A stretch of DNA of 64,000 nt from CAYVZU01 sp964455935 (lineage in GTDB: Bacteria; Fibrobacterota; CAYVZU01): assembly GCA_964455935.1 (NCBI GenBank), contig CAYVZU010000002.1, positions 28,511-92,510 on the forward strand. The letters are read 5' to 3'. Both the position numbers and the translations under genes were made by a program. Positions 1 to 9,453 of the stretch are shown here, in pieces. The notes beneath the pieces are model-generated. The model was given only the letters and a program-made list of their open reading frames with translations, ran no database searches and had not been told where the DNA came from. Within the stretch, counting starts at the first letter, position 1; the number at the start of each line of letters is the position of its first letter.

Positions 1-311
1 TTCTCGAAAGCACGGACCACAACCACGACGGCATCCACATTGCGGATTTCGGCCACGGTCTGCGCATCAATTCCTTTTCCGGACTTGGGCTCCTGGCCCT
101 GAAGATCGATGAATTTGATGTCGGTGAAAACCGTCTTCTTCGGCTGGAAAATTGCCGAGAGCTTCTCGATGCGCTCGTCGGGAACTTTAATGACGCCAAC
201 ATTGGGTTTTGTGGATTGGCCGCCCGATGCAGGAATCCCTGCTCCTCCTGTGAGAGCACTGAAGACAGTGGTCTTCCCCGATGCTTTGGGTCCGACAATA
301 CCGATTTGCAT
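1..311 (-). CDS. ychF: YchF/OBG-like GTPase, N-terminal part (cut by window edge)
   Basis: Reading leftward from ATG at 311, the first 103 codons are open and run off the window. The protein begins MQIGIVGPKASGKTT, a P-loop at residues 7-15, followed by switch-like NVGVIKVPDERI and a G3-type DLQG. This order and spacing match YchF, the universally conserved OBG-family ATPase/GTPase linked to ribosomes and stress. The P-loop reads GPKASGKTT rather than the usual GLPNVGKST, so this is a divergent member. It lies 17 bases downstream of dinB on the same strand, so the two may be cotranscribed. The coiled-coil and TGS domains would lie outside the window and cannot be checked. Fairly sure of the family, less sure of orthology. 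Confidence 0.75.
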   Translation of the reverse strand, partial: MQIGIVGPKASGKTTVFSALTGGAGIPASGGQSTKPNVGVIKVPDERIEKLSAIFQPKKTVFTDIKFIDLQGQEPKSGKGIDAQTVAEIRNVDAVVVVVRAFE

Positions 312-328
312 GGCAGAATTATATCAAA

Positions 329-1519
329 TTACCGGGGGGCACTGCCAGAAGTATCGTCCGGTGCTTCGAGCCCCGCGCCGTGAGAAATTGCGTTGCGTCC
401 CCATTTGCGGACAATTTCGTCCATGGTAGTCTGGGCTTTCCGCCGTCTTTCGTCGTTGGGGTCCTCAAACAGATCCAACGGTTCGGCTTCGGTTGAGAAA
501 TTTTCAAGACCCACGCCAATCAGGCGAAGCAACCTGCCGGAAAGGCCTTCCTTTTTCCAAAGGCCCTCCACAATCGCAAAAATCTCCATGTCCTGGTCTA
601 CACCGCAGGGCATTGTGCGAGTGCGGTTGAAACGGCGGAAGGACGAATCGCGGAATGTGAAGGCCACGGTGCGGCCCCGCAGGCCTGACTTCCGTGCGCG
701 CCAGCCAACCAATTCGGAAAGTTCGAGCAACGTTCGGCGCACCAGTTCTGGATCGGTTGTATCGTGTTCGAAGGTTGTCTCGTGTGAAATGGACTTGACC
801 CCCTCGTCGGGTTCGATCGCGGATTCGTCCATTCCATTGGCAAGGTCATAAAACCACTGCCCTGCATTGCCAAATCGGGCATTGAGGACTTCAATGGGGA
901 ATGCGCGCAGCTGCTCGATTTTATGGATTCCCAATTTGGCCAGATTCTCTTCGGTGCGGGGGCCGATTCCCCAAATCTTTCGGACCGGCAGCGGAGCGAG
1001 AAACCCAAGAACCTGACCGGGCTCGATGAGAGTGAGGCCATTGGGTTTTTGGAGGTCGGAGGCAATTTTTGCGACCATTCGGGAGGGCGCCACTCCAACG
1101 GAGGCGGTGAGACCCGTCCCATTAAGAATCCGGGTTTTCAGCGCTTGCGCCGACTGCATCTTCCCTCCATGAAGATGACAGCATCCGCTCATATCCAAAA
1201 ACGCTTCATCGATGCTGACCTGCTGAACCTGCGGCGAGAAAGACCTGAAAACGGCAAGAATTTGCCGGGAGACCTCGGAGTAGCGTTCTCCGCGAACCGG
1301 CACAAAAACCCCTTTGGGGCAGCGGCGGAACGCTTCGGAGATCGGCATGGCCGAATGCACGCCGAATTTGCGCGCCTCGTAGGACGCCGCCGAGACAACG
1401 CCGCGACTGCCCGGCTGCGCCCCCACGATTACGGGCTTGCCTCTGTATTCAGGGTGATCCAACTGTTCAACCGATGCGAAGAAGGCATCCATGTCCACAT
1501 GAAAGATGATACGCTCCAT
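329..1519 (-). CDS. dinB: DNA polymerase IV (Y-family translesion polymerase)
   Basis: The 396-residue protein starts at MERIIFHVDMDAFFASVE; the same frame is open further upstream, but that extension has no family similarity. Catalytic acidic residues of Y-family polymerases are visible: D9 in VDMDAFF, and D104/E105 in VSIDEAFLD. A helix-hairpin-helix segment (IWGIGPRTEENLAKLGI) follows near residues 175-195, then the little-finger region. The length is slightly above the usual 350 residues. DinB copies past DNA lesions with low fidelity and acts in the cytoplasm, usually under SOS control in known bacteria; I see no recognisable LexA site here. It is followed by the YchF-like gene on the same strand. 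Confidence 0.95.
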   Translation of the reverse strand: MERIIFHVDMDAFFASVEQLDHPEYRGKPVIVGAQPGSRGVVSAASYEARKFGVHSAMPISEAFRRCPKGVFVPVRGERYSEVSRQILAVFRSFSPQVQQVSIDEAFLDMSGCCHLHGGKMQSAQALKTRILNGTGLTASVGVAPSRMVAKIASDLQKPNGLTLIEPGQVLGFLAPLPVRKIWGIGPRTEENLAKLGIHKIEQLRAFPIEVLNARFGNAGQWFYDLANGMDESAIEPDEGVKSISHETTFEHDTTDPELVRRTLLELSELVGWRARKSGLRGRTVAFTFRDSSFRRFNRTRTMPCGVDQDMEIFAIVEGLWKKEGLSGRLLRLIGVGLENFSTEAEPLDLFEDPNDERRRKAQTTMDEIVRKWGRNAISHGAGLEAPDDTSGSAPR

Positions 1520-1664
1520 GCGGATTAAGATAATCCAATTTTCATAGTACAGCCATGAATGAGGAGCTGATTCGCGCCGCTGAATAGGGCTGTATTTTTC
1601 ACGCCACCCACGGCCTTCGCAGAAACCGAAAGAATAGGCATCGGGATGCTGCAATGCGCCAGTC

Positions 1665-2567
1665 TCAGTGCGGCACGTGCTTAACCTTCCCCTGATCGAA
1701 CAGGGCCTTGCAGGCCAGATCGCCGAACTCAAATTCCAGGGTTGAATGCCGGATGTTGAACCGGGCCAGGACCGCGCGCAGATCTTCTTTGATCTGCTCC
1801 GTCCTCTTCAAGTCCGGTTCATGACAGACCACGTGCGCATCGATGAGATTGATGTTGGAGCATAAGCTCCACAAATGAATATCGTAGACGCAGGTCACGC
1901 CTTTGACCGTTTCCATTTGCTCGATAATATCAGCCAGACGGATCCCCTTTGGCACGAATTCCAGGAGAATGCGGACAGACTCGGCAATGACCCCAAACGA
2001 GGAAAAGAGCACAATCACCCCAATCGCAAAACCCACAATGGAATCCGCCATCACTTGCCCCGTGACCAGAATCCAGATGGAAGCCACGATCACGCCAACC
2101 GAAGCCAGCGTGTCCGTGAGGACATGCAAAAAGGCGCTGCGCACATTCAGGTCATGGCTTTTGTGGAGGGCGAAAGCGTTGTAGAGATTCACCACAAGCC
2201 CTGCCAGGGCCACACCAAACATGAGCCCTCCGCGAATCGGCTGTGGATGGGCGATCCGCTGGAAGGCCGAAACAAGAATCCAGCCGCTGAGGGCGACAAG
2301 AACAAGCCCGTTGAGAAAAGCGGAAAATATTTCGAGTCGGTGATATCCAAAGGTCCGGGTGTGCGTAGGCAGCCGATCGGCAAGCTTCAGCGTCGTAAGC
2401 GAGATGACCAGCGCGACCACATCCCGCAGCATGTGGCCCGCATCGCTTAGAAGGGAGAGCGATCCCGAGAGCCAGCCCCCAATGACTTCCAAAACCATGG
2501 TGACCGCGGTCAGGACAATCGCGACAATCAGCGCGCGTTCTGCTGTTTCGTGGCTGTGAGACGACAC
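1665..2567 (-). CDS. Cation diffusion facilitator (CzcD/ZitB-type Zn/Cd/Co exporter)
   Basis: A 300-residue inner-membrane protein with six hydrophobic segments and a short N-terminal SHSH motif. The two metal-site motifs of the CDF family are present: SDAGHMLRD (D42, H45, D49) in the second membrane segment and HVLTDTLASVG (H148, D152) in the fifth. The cytoplasmic C-terminal domain (about residues 205-285) holds the typical YDIHLWSL and later LDAHV-like elements. The family exchanges divalent metal for protons and exports excess zinc, cadmium or cobalt. It stands 145 bases upstream of dinB on the same strand. The metal cannot be fixed from sequence, although the His/Asp pair favours zinc. 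Confidence 0.92.
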   Translation of the reverse strand: MSSHSHETAERALIVAIVLTAVTMVLEVIGGWLSGSLSLLSDAGHMLRDVVALVISLTTLKLADRLPTHTRTFGYHRLEIFSAFLNGLVLVALSGWILVSAFQRIAHPQPIRGGLMFGVALAGLVVNLYNAFALHKSHDLNVRSAFLHVLTDTLASVGVIVASIWILVTGQVMADSIVGFAIGVIVLFSSFGVIAESVRILLEFVPKGIRLADIIEQMETVKGVTCVYDIHLWSLCSNINLIDAHVVCHEPDLKRTEQIKEDLRAVLARFNIRHSTLEFEFGDLACKALFDQGKVKHVPH

Positions 2568-2832
2568 AGGAAAGGCCTCGAAAGGATTTTGGACAGGATC
2601 ACAGAATTTCCTGTCCCATGTGAAAAGTCAACCACAGAGCGTAAGCCAGAGGCCGGATGGAGAGCACACACAGGACCTGTTCTTGACGCTATATCTTGCG
2701 CCGGAAGATCCTCTATTTGTGTTTTCTCTCGTTTTCCCTCTGTGAACTCAGTATTTCAAGATTCTTGCGAGAACGTGAGTCGTTGCTTCTCAGGAAGATA
2801 CCCGAAAGGATTGGGATGATGGAAGAGACCTG
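2568..2832. other. Intergenic stretch with degenerate CACAGAG/CTCTGTG and GACAGGAT words
   Basis: No convincing gene between the CDF exporter and glycerol kinase. The stretch contains ACCACAGAG near 2632 and CCCTCTGTG near 2735, plus a GACAGGATCACAG word near 2591. These resemble the outer parts of the repeat seen intact at 42255-42435 and 53299-53480. This looks like a decayed copy, though the match is loose. Confidence 0.3.
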
Positions 2833-4278
2833 CTAGCGTGTGAGGGTCTGACGGAGGGCCTTTTGCCAGCCCTCGAGCAGTTGGGATCTCTCGTTGGAAG
2901 ACAAAGCCGGGACAAATTCCCGTTCCACTCGCCGCATGCCGGCCAGTTCGGCCTGGCCTTTCCAGATACCGGCCTGCAGACCAGCCAAATAGGCGGCGCC
3001 CAGGGAAGTGGATTCGATGACCGCGGGCCGCAGGACCGGGCGGCCCAGGATGTCGGCCTGAAACTGCATGAGAAAGTCATTGGCCGAGGCGCCTCCGTCC
3101 ACGGCAAGGGTCTCCAGACCCATGCCGGAATCCTGTTCCATGGCACGGAGCACATCGAGCGACTGGAAAGCCATGGATTCCAGAGCCGCCCGGATGATGT
3201 GATTTCGGTTGCTGCCCCGCGTGAGCCCGGTGAGCAATCCCCGGACCTGCATATCCCAATGCGGTGCGCCCAGGCCCACAAAGGCAGGAACCAGGTACAC
3301 TCCCCCGTTGTCCGCAACCAGACCTGCTGCCTGCTGGCTATCCGAAGCCTTGGCCAGAATTCCCAGTTCATCGCGCAGCCACTGAATGGCCGCGCCCCCG
3401 ATAAAAACCGAACCCTCCAGCGCATAGCAGGGATTTCCCTTGCCGTCCACGGCCAACGTGGTCAGCAGACCGTGCTTGGATTCCACGGCTTTTTCACCTG
3501 TGTTCATGAGAAGGAAGCAGCCCGTTCCATAGGTGTTCTTGGCCTGGCCTTCATCAAAGCAGGCCTGACCGAACAGCGCCGCCTGCTGATCCCCGGCCAC
3601 TCCCAATATGGGAACTCCGCGAAGACAGGAAATTGACTCGACCATGCCAAAAGGGCCGGCGGATTTTTGTACCTTGGGCAGAACCCCTTCGGGAATTTTC
3701 AGAAGCGAGCACAAATCCCTGTCCCACCGGCACTGGTGGATGTTGAAGAGCATGGTTCGTGAAGCGTTGGTGTAATCGGTTGCATGCATTTTTCCGTTTG
3801 TCAGTTTCCAAATCAGCCACGCATCGATGTTGCCAAAAGCGAGGTTGGCGCCGGGCTTGCCCTGATGGCCAAGAATCCATTGGATTTTGGTGGCGCTGAA
3901 ATAGGCGTCGACCGGCAAGCCGGTCTTTTTGCGAATCTCGGCCGCGCTGTCCCGCAGGTTTTCACAGAGACCTGCCGTGCGCCTGCACTGCCAGACAATG
4001 GCATTGTAAACCGGTGCGCTGGTCTTTCGGTCCCAGAGAACGGTGGTTTCGCGTTGGTTCGTTATTCCGACAGCCGCGATCTTGCCCTCAAAGCCCGAAC
4101 AGACTTCCTCCACGGTGTCCACCACGGTATTCCAGATCTCCAGGGGGTCCTGCTCAACCCAACCGGGCCGGGGATAGGTCAGATGGATTTCCCGGTAAGC
4201 TTTCCCCGCTATTTCACCCTTGTTGTTGTAGAGGACCGCGCGGGTACCGGTTGTGCCCTGATCAATAGATAAAATCAT
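2833..4278 (-). CDS. glpK: Glycerol kinase
   Basis: The 481-residue protein of the FGGY carbohydrate-kinase family phosphorylates glycerol to sn-glycerol 3-phosphate with ATP. The phosphate-binding loop DQGTTGTRA (residues 6-14) opens the protein. WQCRRT, the GVAGDQQAALFGQ segment, NTYGTGCF and the C-terminal LAVDGGASAND adenosine motif are all recognisable and in order. The length is close to the usual 495-500 residues. ATG at 4278 is the first methionine and fits the family start exactly. No glpF or glpD is seen beside it. It follows the OmpA-type gene by 94 bases and a strong hairpin (4322-4356), so it is probably a separate unit. Confidence 0.96.
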   Translation of the reverse strand: MILSIDQGTTGTRAVLYNNKGEIAGKAYREIHLTYPRPGWVEQDPLEIWNTVVDTVEEVCSGFEGKIAAVGITNQRETTVLWDRKTSAPVYNAIVWQCRRTAGLCENLRDSAAEIRKKTGLPVDAYFSATKIQWILGHQGKPGANLAFGNIDAWLIWKLTNGKMHATDYTNASRTMLFNIHQCRWDRDLCSLLKIPEGVLPKVQKSAGPFGMVESISCLRGVPILGVAGDQQAALFGQACFDEGQAKNTYGTGCFLLMNTGEKAVESKHGLLTTLAVDGKGNPCYALEGSVFIGGAAIQWLRDELGILAKASDSQQAAGLVADNGGVYLVPAFVGLGAPHWDMQVRGLLTGLTRGSNRNHIIRAALESMAFQSLDVLRAMEQDSGMGLETLAVDGGASANDFLMQFQADILGRPVLRPAVIESTSLGAAYLAGLQAGIWKGQAELAGMRRVEREFVPALSSNERSQLLEGWQKALRQTLTR

Positions 4279-4321
4279 GAAATTGAGAATTATAAATTGG
4301 GAATTACCGGCCAGAACAAGG

Positions 4322-4356
4322 GAATCGGGAATTCATCATTCCGCAATTCCCGATTC
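4322..4356. repeat. Perfect 12-bp hairpin between OmpA-type gene and glpK
   Basis: GAATCGGGAATT at 4322-4333 pairs perfectly with AATTCCCGATTC at 4345-4356 across an 11-base loop. No T-run follows on either strand, so it is a weak candidate for a factor-independent terminator of the OmpA-type gene. It is surrounded by AATTGAGAATTATAAATTG-like low-complexity sequence, a pattern seen again at 38091-38187. Confidence 0.5.
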
Positions 4357-4372
4357 ACAATTACGGTTTTGA

Positions 4373-6802
4373 CTAGTAGCCCGATCCTTTGATCTTGGCC
4401 CGGCGCAGTTCGTCTTCGAAATCGGCTTCGCGCACCTTTTGCGCGCGGAACTGCTCTTCGGTGTCGAGGATCACGAATTCCACCCGGCGGTTCATGGTGC
4501 GTCCCGCCGCAGTGTTGTTGGTGGCAATGGGCATCGTCTCGCCATACCCGATCGAAATGAGGTTCTCCGACGGGAATCCGCGCCCGACAAGGTAGTCGCG
4601 AACCGCTTTTGCGCGCGCCGCCGAGAGGACTAAATTGTAGCTGTCGTCGCCCCGGCTGTCGGTGTGACCCTGAATTTCATAGCGCAAGTACGAATATTGC
4701 CGAACCAGCTCGACAATGAAGTTGAGATGGTTATACGAGCTTGTGGTCAATTCTGCGGTTCCCGTATTGAACAGCACGCCTTCCAATTCTTTCCGCAGCC
4801 TCTTTTCTTCCTGCACGGTTGGCTTCTTCAGCGAGTCGGAACACCCGTCTTCATCATCGACGCCGTTGTACATCTCCGGTTCGTTGGGACACTTGTCAAG
4901 GGCATCTAGGATTCGGTCGCCATCGTTATCGCGGTCCGGGCACCCATCACTATCCTCGAAGAAATCCCTGTCTTCCGCATCGTTGGGGCACTTATCCAGC
5001 GTATCGGCCATTCCATCGCCGTCATTGTCATATTCGGGACAGCCGTCGCTATCCTGGAAGCCGTCCTTATCCTCGGCTTGCTTGGGACACTTGTCGACTG
5101 AATCGGCGACACCGTCATGGTCATCATCCCCATCGGGGCAGCCGTCATCGTCGTCGATTCCATCCATGTCTTCGGCCACATTGGGACAGCGGTCGCGCAG
5201 ATCCGGAATTCCATCGTTGTCGTTGTCCAGGTCCGGGCAACCATCGCTGTCCTTGAAACCATCTTTGTCCTCGGCCTCATTGGGACAGGCGTCGGTGCGG
5301 TTGGAAATGCCGTCACCGTCGGCATCAGGATGCATTCCCCAATTGAGGTTGGCGCCCAAAGCGACCTCCACGCCCCGTTTGGGTATGAAAACCGGATTGC
5401 CAATGGCTTTATAGCTCGCATTCAGGGAGAAATAGCTGAAATCGAAGCTTCCGCCCAAAGCCGAGGCGATCCGTTCGGGTCCGCCGAAAACAAATCCCGC
5501 ACGTATGGGGAAAAACCCGTTCAGAAATCCCAGGCAGCCTCCCAGCGAAAGCCTGGGCATATACGAACGGCCCGGACCGGAAGTGAGATGCTGCTCATAA
5601 TCCGCGCCGGCCTGGGCATAGCTGGCAAAGCTTCCCAGGGCCGACTTGAACTCGCCAGTCAGGTCCCATTCGCGGCTGTATCCGATATGAAGGGCTAGCG
5701 GCAGAACGGTCACGAACCCGCTGGATGTCTTTAGAGAATCTCGTTGATCCGAGATGTATTGGTTGGCATCGCGGTTGAAGATGATTAGATTAGAAGTGCG
5801 CGTCTCGCCATCTTCATCTTCCTGCTTGACCCCGGTCACAATATCATAAAAGTCAAAATCATCTTTGTTGATTTTGTAGGATGTTTCGCGGGTATCTTTC
5901 ATCCAGAAGAGCACACCCAGGTCTTTCACGTTAATGCTAAGAATTCCCAAATCATCATAGAGGATCCCGCCGACTTCGACGCCAATACCATGGCCGTTGA
6001 CGGGCAGGCCGCCGGGAAGGCTTCCAAAATCAAAATTGCCATGCAAACCTGTTCCGGAAGTCTGGATCAGGACCTCGCCGTCCACAACGATATTTTCGCC
6101 ATTGAGGGTGTCGTAACGCAAAATTCCGCTCTTGGTCGTGGCGCGAAGAAGAGAATGGCCCATAACATATTTTAGCGCAATTCCGCCGGCTCCATACCGC
6201 AAGTGAAACAGGTCATGCAAGGCCGGAACTGTAACGGGTAGCCCCACATTCAAACTGAAGTCGGTGGCCCAAATTCCCTCTTGCTTGAAATCAGAGAAAT
6301 CGAGCGTATTTCCGCGCTGGAGGCCTTTGGTTTCCGAGAACAGGGCATACAGGGGCCCTTCGGGAATCCNNNNNNNNNNAACCGAAAGCCGCGCACCGGA
6401 GTAGATCTTAAAACCGCCTTCCAATCCTTCGGTCAACCGCTCTGAAGTCGCTTCAGGCCCCAGACCGATTAGGTCAAAGCTCTTGAAAAAGACTCCTTCA
6501 ATGAGATCGGCCCGTTCTTGTGGAGTGGAGGCAAAGTAGTTGCGAAATGGGCTCAGGGCAAGTTTGTTGCTCCAATAGCCAAGGCCATAGTTGGTGAAGG
6601 GCACAAGCAAGGCACCGCCGATGGGCCGCTTATTCATTCCCAGGAGCGCCGGATTGTGGTAGGCCGCCTCAAAAGAACGGCCCAGCGTGTTTCGAGCGGT
6701 GCTGTTGCCAGCGCTCTTGGGATTGTGGTCCACAATGGCGAAGGCCCACGCAGGCACGAGAAGCAGAAATAGAGTGCATCGCAGCAAGAAAAACCGTGCC
6801 AT
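4373..6802 (-). CDS. OmpA-family outer membrane protein with TSP type-3 calcium repeats
   Basis: An 809-codon frame. The signal peptide is about residues 1-23 (hydrophobic, ending PAWAFA). Residues 24-490 are beta-rich and likely form a barrel-like outer-membrane module. About five thrombospondin type-3 repeats (DxDxDGIxDxxDxCP pattern) occupy roughly 490-650 and should bind calcium. The C-terminal OmpA domain (about 665-790) carries NTGTAELT, EIQGHTDSRGD and NRRVEFVI, the peptidoglycan-binding signature. It starts 6 bases after the lipoprotein gene upstream, so the two form an operon. Ten Ns at 6370-6379 interrupt it; the frame continues by count but the true residue number there is unknown. 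Role inferred: anchoring the outer membrane to the wall. Confidence 0.85.
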   Translation of the reverse strand: MARFFLLRCTLFLLLVPAWAFAIVDHNPKSAGNSTARNTLGRSFEAAYHNPALLGMNKRPIGGALLVPFTNYGLGYWSNKLALSPFRNYFASTPQERADLIEGVFFKSFDLIGLGPEATSERLTEGLEGGFKIYSGARLSVXXXXIPEGPLYALFSETKGLQRGNTLDFSDFKQEGIWATDFSLNVGLPVTVPALHDLFHLRYGAGGIALKYVMGHSLLRATTKSGILRYDTLNGENIVVDGEVLIQTSGTGLHGNFDFGSLPGGLPVNGHGIGVEVGGILYDDLGILSINVKDLGVLFWMKDTRETSYKINKDDFDFYDIVTGVKQEDEDGETRTSNLIIFNRDANQYISDQRDSLKTSSGFVTVLPLALHIGYSREWDLTGEFKSALGSFASYAQAGADYEQHLTSGPGRSYMPRLSLGGCLGFLNGFFPIRAGFVFGGPERIASALGGSFDFSYFSLNASYKAIGNPVFIPKRGVEVALGANLNWGMHPDADGDGISNRTDACPNEAEDKDGFKDSDGCPDLDNDNDGIPDLRDRCPNVAEDMDGIDDDDGCPDGDDDHDGVADSVDKCPKQAEDKDGFQDSDGCPEYDNDGDGMADTLDKCPNDAEDRDFFEDSDGCPDRDNDGDRILDALDKCPNEPEMYNGVDDEDGCSDSLKKPTVQEEKRLRKELEGVLFNTGTAELTTSSYNHLNFIVELVRQYSYLRYEIQGHTDSRGDDSYNLVLSAARAKAVRDYLVGRGFPSENLISIGYGETMPIATNNTAAGRTMNRRVEFVILDTEEQFRAQKVREADFEDELRRAKIKGSGY
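6370..6379. other. Assembly gap (10 N)
   Basis: Ten undetermined bases inside the OmpA-type gene, around residues 142-145. The flanking frames agree only if the gap really is ten bases (or differs by a multiple of three), so the local protein sequence is unreliable. Confidence 0.99.
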
Positions 6803-6808
6803 TGCGTC

Positions 6809-9016
6809 CTACTCGGTAAAACTCATGATCGAGTCCAAATTGCTGGTCCCGTCAAAATGCAGCCATGAACGGATGTCGATGTAGTCGTTATCGGTCAGGG
6901 CATCGCTGCTCATGGGCTCGAAGCGGGCCTGCCAGCGCCAGAAACAACTGTCGGTGTTAAGGATCGTCCCGATCTCGGTTTCATCCAGGTCTATCAGGCT
7001 CGATACCGTGGAACCCCGGGCCGGAATCACGACCCCTGTCTGACCCAGAAGGCTGACATAACCAAGGACCGATGCGGTGCCGTTTAGAAGAATGGCGGAG
7101 ACCTCGCCGGATGAGAGCGAATCGAATTCCACTTTCTTTTCCAGCGGCGCCAGCAGGCTGTACAGACGCATGTTAAGGTTCGACACATTCTGCACTTTCA
7201 GATTGAATGCGATATTTCGATCGCTGGCTTTTCGGAAATAATTAATGGCCTCATCGGTTACCGGAAAATTCCCCGCCCCCAGATCCATTGTCACCGGCGC
7301 CTTGATTTCCCAGTCCATATAGGCGTCCATGCGAGTTCGAATGGTTGAACGCACGGTCATACGGCCCAGGGCAAGGCTGGTATCGGTTTCATCGTTTACA
7401 ATCACCACCATGCTGTCTTTGGGGACGGTTGTAGTGATCACGACACCCACGGAATCGGGAAAACTGTTGACAACGTTCTCAACACGGAAGCTTGGCCGGT
7501 AAACGGCGCCATTGTGCACAGTGTCAAAAACCACTGTGGTATCGCAGAAAATCGAAGGGTCCTTGGTATTGAAGACGCGGAAACGAATGATGTTCGAACT
7601 CAGCAAAGCCTTCTCGGCAACGTTCATCTCAACCTCAACGTTTGCCACCACGCGATTGAGAAAAAACCGGCCCCGCAAAGAATCTTTCGACGTCTCGTCC
7701 CAGATAAAGGGAATGGCGATGTAGTCGGTATCACTCTGGCGGACAAAATCCTCTTTGAAAATGCCCTTAAACTTATCGAAGCTGAATGTGGCCGGTGTAA
7801 TGACGAAAACCAGAGAGTCGTTTGTCGCCACCGTGACCCGACGTCCCGTAGGCACATTGCGCACACGGTACCGGACGCGCGTGACCGACTGCTGAAGCAG
7901 GTTGTCCCATTCCGGGAACATGCGCGTTCGCGAGCAGTTTAGCTTGGCAAAGATCTGCACCGAATCGGGCTCCACATTCACATCACCCTGCGTAGTGGAT
8001 CCGTAATAATAGAGGGCGCTGTCGCCCTGCAACAGGTATAACCTGCTTGTGTCTTCTACCTCTTTGATCGTGCAATTCCGGATATCCCACACATTGAGGT
8101 GCTCGCCGTTGATCGCCAACTTCAGATTGGTGCTGTTGTCCACGGAGTAGGTGAAGTGGCCATCTTTCATATCGATGTATTTGAGGTCGATCGAGTCGGT
8201 GATCTTGTAATTATGCTGGAACATGCTGTCGAATGGGAAAAGCGAATCGAGCAGCGTGACCCGGCTTGCCGCAAGCCCGCTGAGCCCCAGTGCAAAACCG
8301 ATATTGTCGCCCGATTCGATCCGGGTACCGGCCGCGAGTGCTGCGCGCACATCAATCCGCACCAGGCTGTCGAGAGTCAGACCTCCCACAGGGAACGAAA
8401 TATCGAGATATTCGCCATGATTGATTGCGGCATTCTGCGGAGTCCCGGAAATTGGCCCGACCATGGTTAAAAGGGCCAGCCGCACGCTATCCAGCCGGGC
8501 GCCTGCATTGGCCAGATAGTTATGAACGCGAACCGTCAGCGTCTGAGCGACCGGCTCCAACACGACCGAATACACCCCGGGAACGTTTATCGTGGCCACG
8601 CTATGAAGGGGGGTATCCGAAACCAAGTTTCCCGCGGGCAGCCCCGTGGGCAGGCTTCCGCTCGCGTTTGCGGATGAATTAAGAATGATGGGAGGAATGT
8701 AAACCGCGAAGCGTTTGGTTTCAAGGCTGTCCTCGTCGCGAACAAATGAGTGTTCCGCGGTATCGGTCTGAACAAAAGCCAGCGTGTCCCCCTGCCGGGC
8801 CGTGTCGCCGTCGAGGATCTTCATTTCGTTGAAGAGATTGCCAAACTGCTCTCCCACAACAAACTTCTCATTTGTGACAGGAAGGTCCAATTGGGTCCGC
8901 CACTGAAGCGGTCCGCTGTCGGAAGGATTCGAACATCGCAGAACGCCGACCAGGGCCGCTCCGAATAGAGTGGCAAGGACAGCGATTCGAATTTTCTGAA
9001 GCGTTCCGTGATCCAT
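6809..9016 (-). CDS. Large secreted/lipoprotein-like protein of unknown function
   Basis: I do not recognise the family. From ATG at 9016 the 735-residue protein starts MDHGTLQKIRIAVLATLFGA, a basic then hydrophobic signal segment ending in VLRC followed by SNPSDSG. This resembles a lipoprotein signal, but arginine before the cysteine is a poor lipobox. An in-frame ATG at 9082 would add 22 residues that do not look like a signal; neither start has a clear ribosome site. The rest is rich in beta-forming stretches, Ser/Thr/Asp and few cysteines, as in surface proteins. The stop lies 6 bases before the OmpA/TSP3 gene, so the two are probably made together and may form an envelope complex (inference). 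Confidence 0.6.
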   Translation of the reverse strand: MDHGTLQKIRIAVLATLFGAALVGVLRCSNPSDSGPLQWRTQLDLPVTNEKFVVGEQFGNLFNEMKILDGDTARQGDTLAFVQTDTAEHSFVRDEDSLETKRFAVYIPPIILNSSANASGSLPTGLPAGNLVSDTPLHSVATINVPGVYSVVLEPVAQTLTVRVHNYLANAGARLDSVRLALLTMVGPISGTPQNAAINHGEYLDISFPVGGLTLDSLVRIDVRAALAAGTRIESGDNIGFALGLSGLAASRVTLLDSLFPFDSMFQHNYKITDSIDLKYIDMKDGHFTYSVDNSTNLKLAINGEHLNVWDIRNCTIKEVEDTSRLYLLQGDSALYYYGSTTQGDVNVEPDSVQIFAKLNCSRTRMFPEWDNLLQQSVTRVRYRVRNVPTGRRVTVATNDSLVFVITPATFSFDKFKGIFKEDFVRQSDTDYIAIPFIWDETSKDSLRGRFFLNRVVANVEVEMNVAEKALLSSNIIRFRVFNTKDPSIFCDTTVVFDTVHNGAVYRPSFRVENVVNSFPDSVGVVITTTVPKDSMVVIVNDETDTSLALGRMTVRSTIRTRMDAYMDWEIKAPVTMDLGAGNFPVTDEAINYFRKASDRNIAFNLKVQNVSNLNMRLYSLLAPLEKKVEFDSLSSGEVSAILLNGTASVLGYVSLLGQTGVVIPARGSTVSSLIDLDETEIGTILNTDSCFWRWQARFEPMSSDALTDNDYIDIRSWLHFDGTSNLDSIMSFTE

Positions 9017-9148
9017 GATATAATGAATTATTTTTTTATGATTGTAGAAATCAAGACATTTGTTTAAATTGTGCTTTGGCATAAAATCAATTCGCGTTTA
9101 GCGCACCAAATTTTCGCCTATCCGATGGGTTGAGACAGGAGGATCCAA

Positions 9149-9379
9149 ATGGCCAGCAAGGATGCCCGTTATCCCGATAGCGTTCCCGGTAAATATTTCG
9201 TCGATACGCAATGCATTGCCTGCAGGCTTTGCGCCGCCGAGGCGCCTGAAAATTTCAAAATGAGCTCCGATGAGTCGCACGCCTTCGTTTGGCGACAACC
9301 ACAAACCAATGCTGAAGAGGAAGCCTGCGAGACCGTGCGAAAGGCCTGCCCGGTTGAGGCCATTGGCAATGATGGATAG
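9149..9379 (+). CDS. Single 4Fe-4S cluster ferredoxin
   Basis: A 76-residue acidic protein. The arrangement CIACRLCAAEAP near residues 18-29 and CPVEAI near residues 67-72 is that of ferredoxins binding a single [4Fe-4S] cluster with Cys-x2-Cys-x2-Cys and a distant Cys-Pro. It is a soluble one-electron carrier; its partner enzyme is not evident here. A strong ribosome site (AGGAGG at 9137-9142) lies 6 bases before ATG. It is 74 bases upstream of copA on the same strand; whether they share a promoter is not shown. Confidence 0.93.
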   Translation: MASKDARYPDSVPGKYFVDTQCIACRLCAAEAPENFKMSSDESHAFVWRQPQTNAEEEACETVRKACPVEAIGNDG

Positions 9380-9453
9380 AAAGAGGCGAATGGAAAAATC
9401 CGCCGTGAAGGGTGTCCCAAGCCGGCCGGCGCAAAGTCTGTCTAGGTAGCACC

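Noticed and set aside
4373..4900. Separate OmpA gene
   Set aside because: The OmpA domain is in frame with the TSP3 repeats and N-terminal module, so it is one protein.
4716..5414. Serine/proline-rich open frames antisense to the TSP3 repeats
   Set aside because: They arise from the repetitive Asp-rich codons of the OmpA-type gene read backwards and have no start signals.
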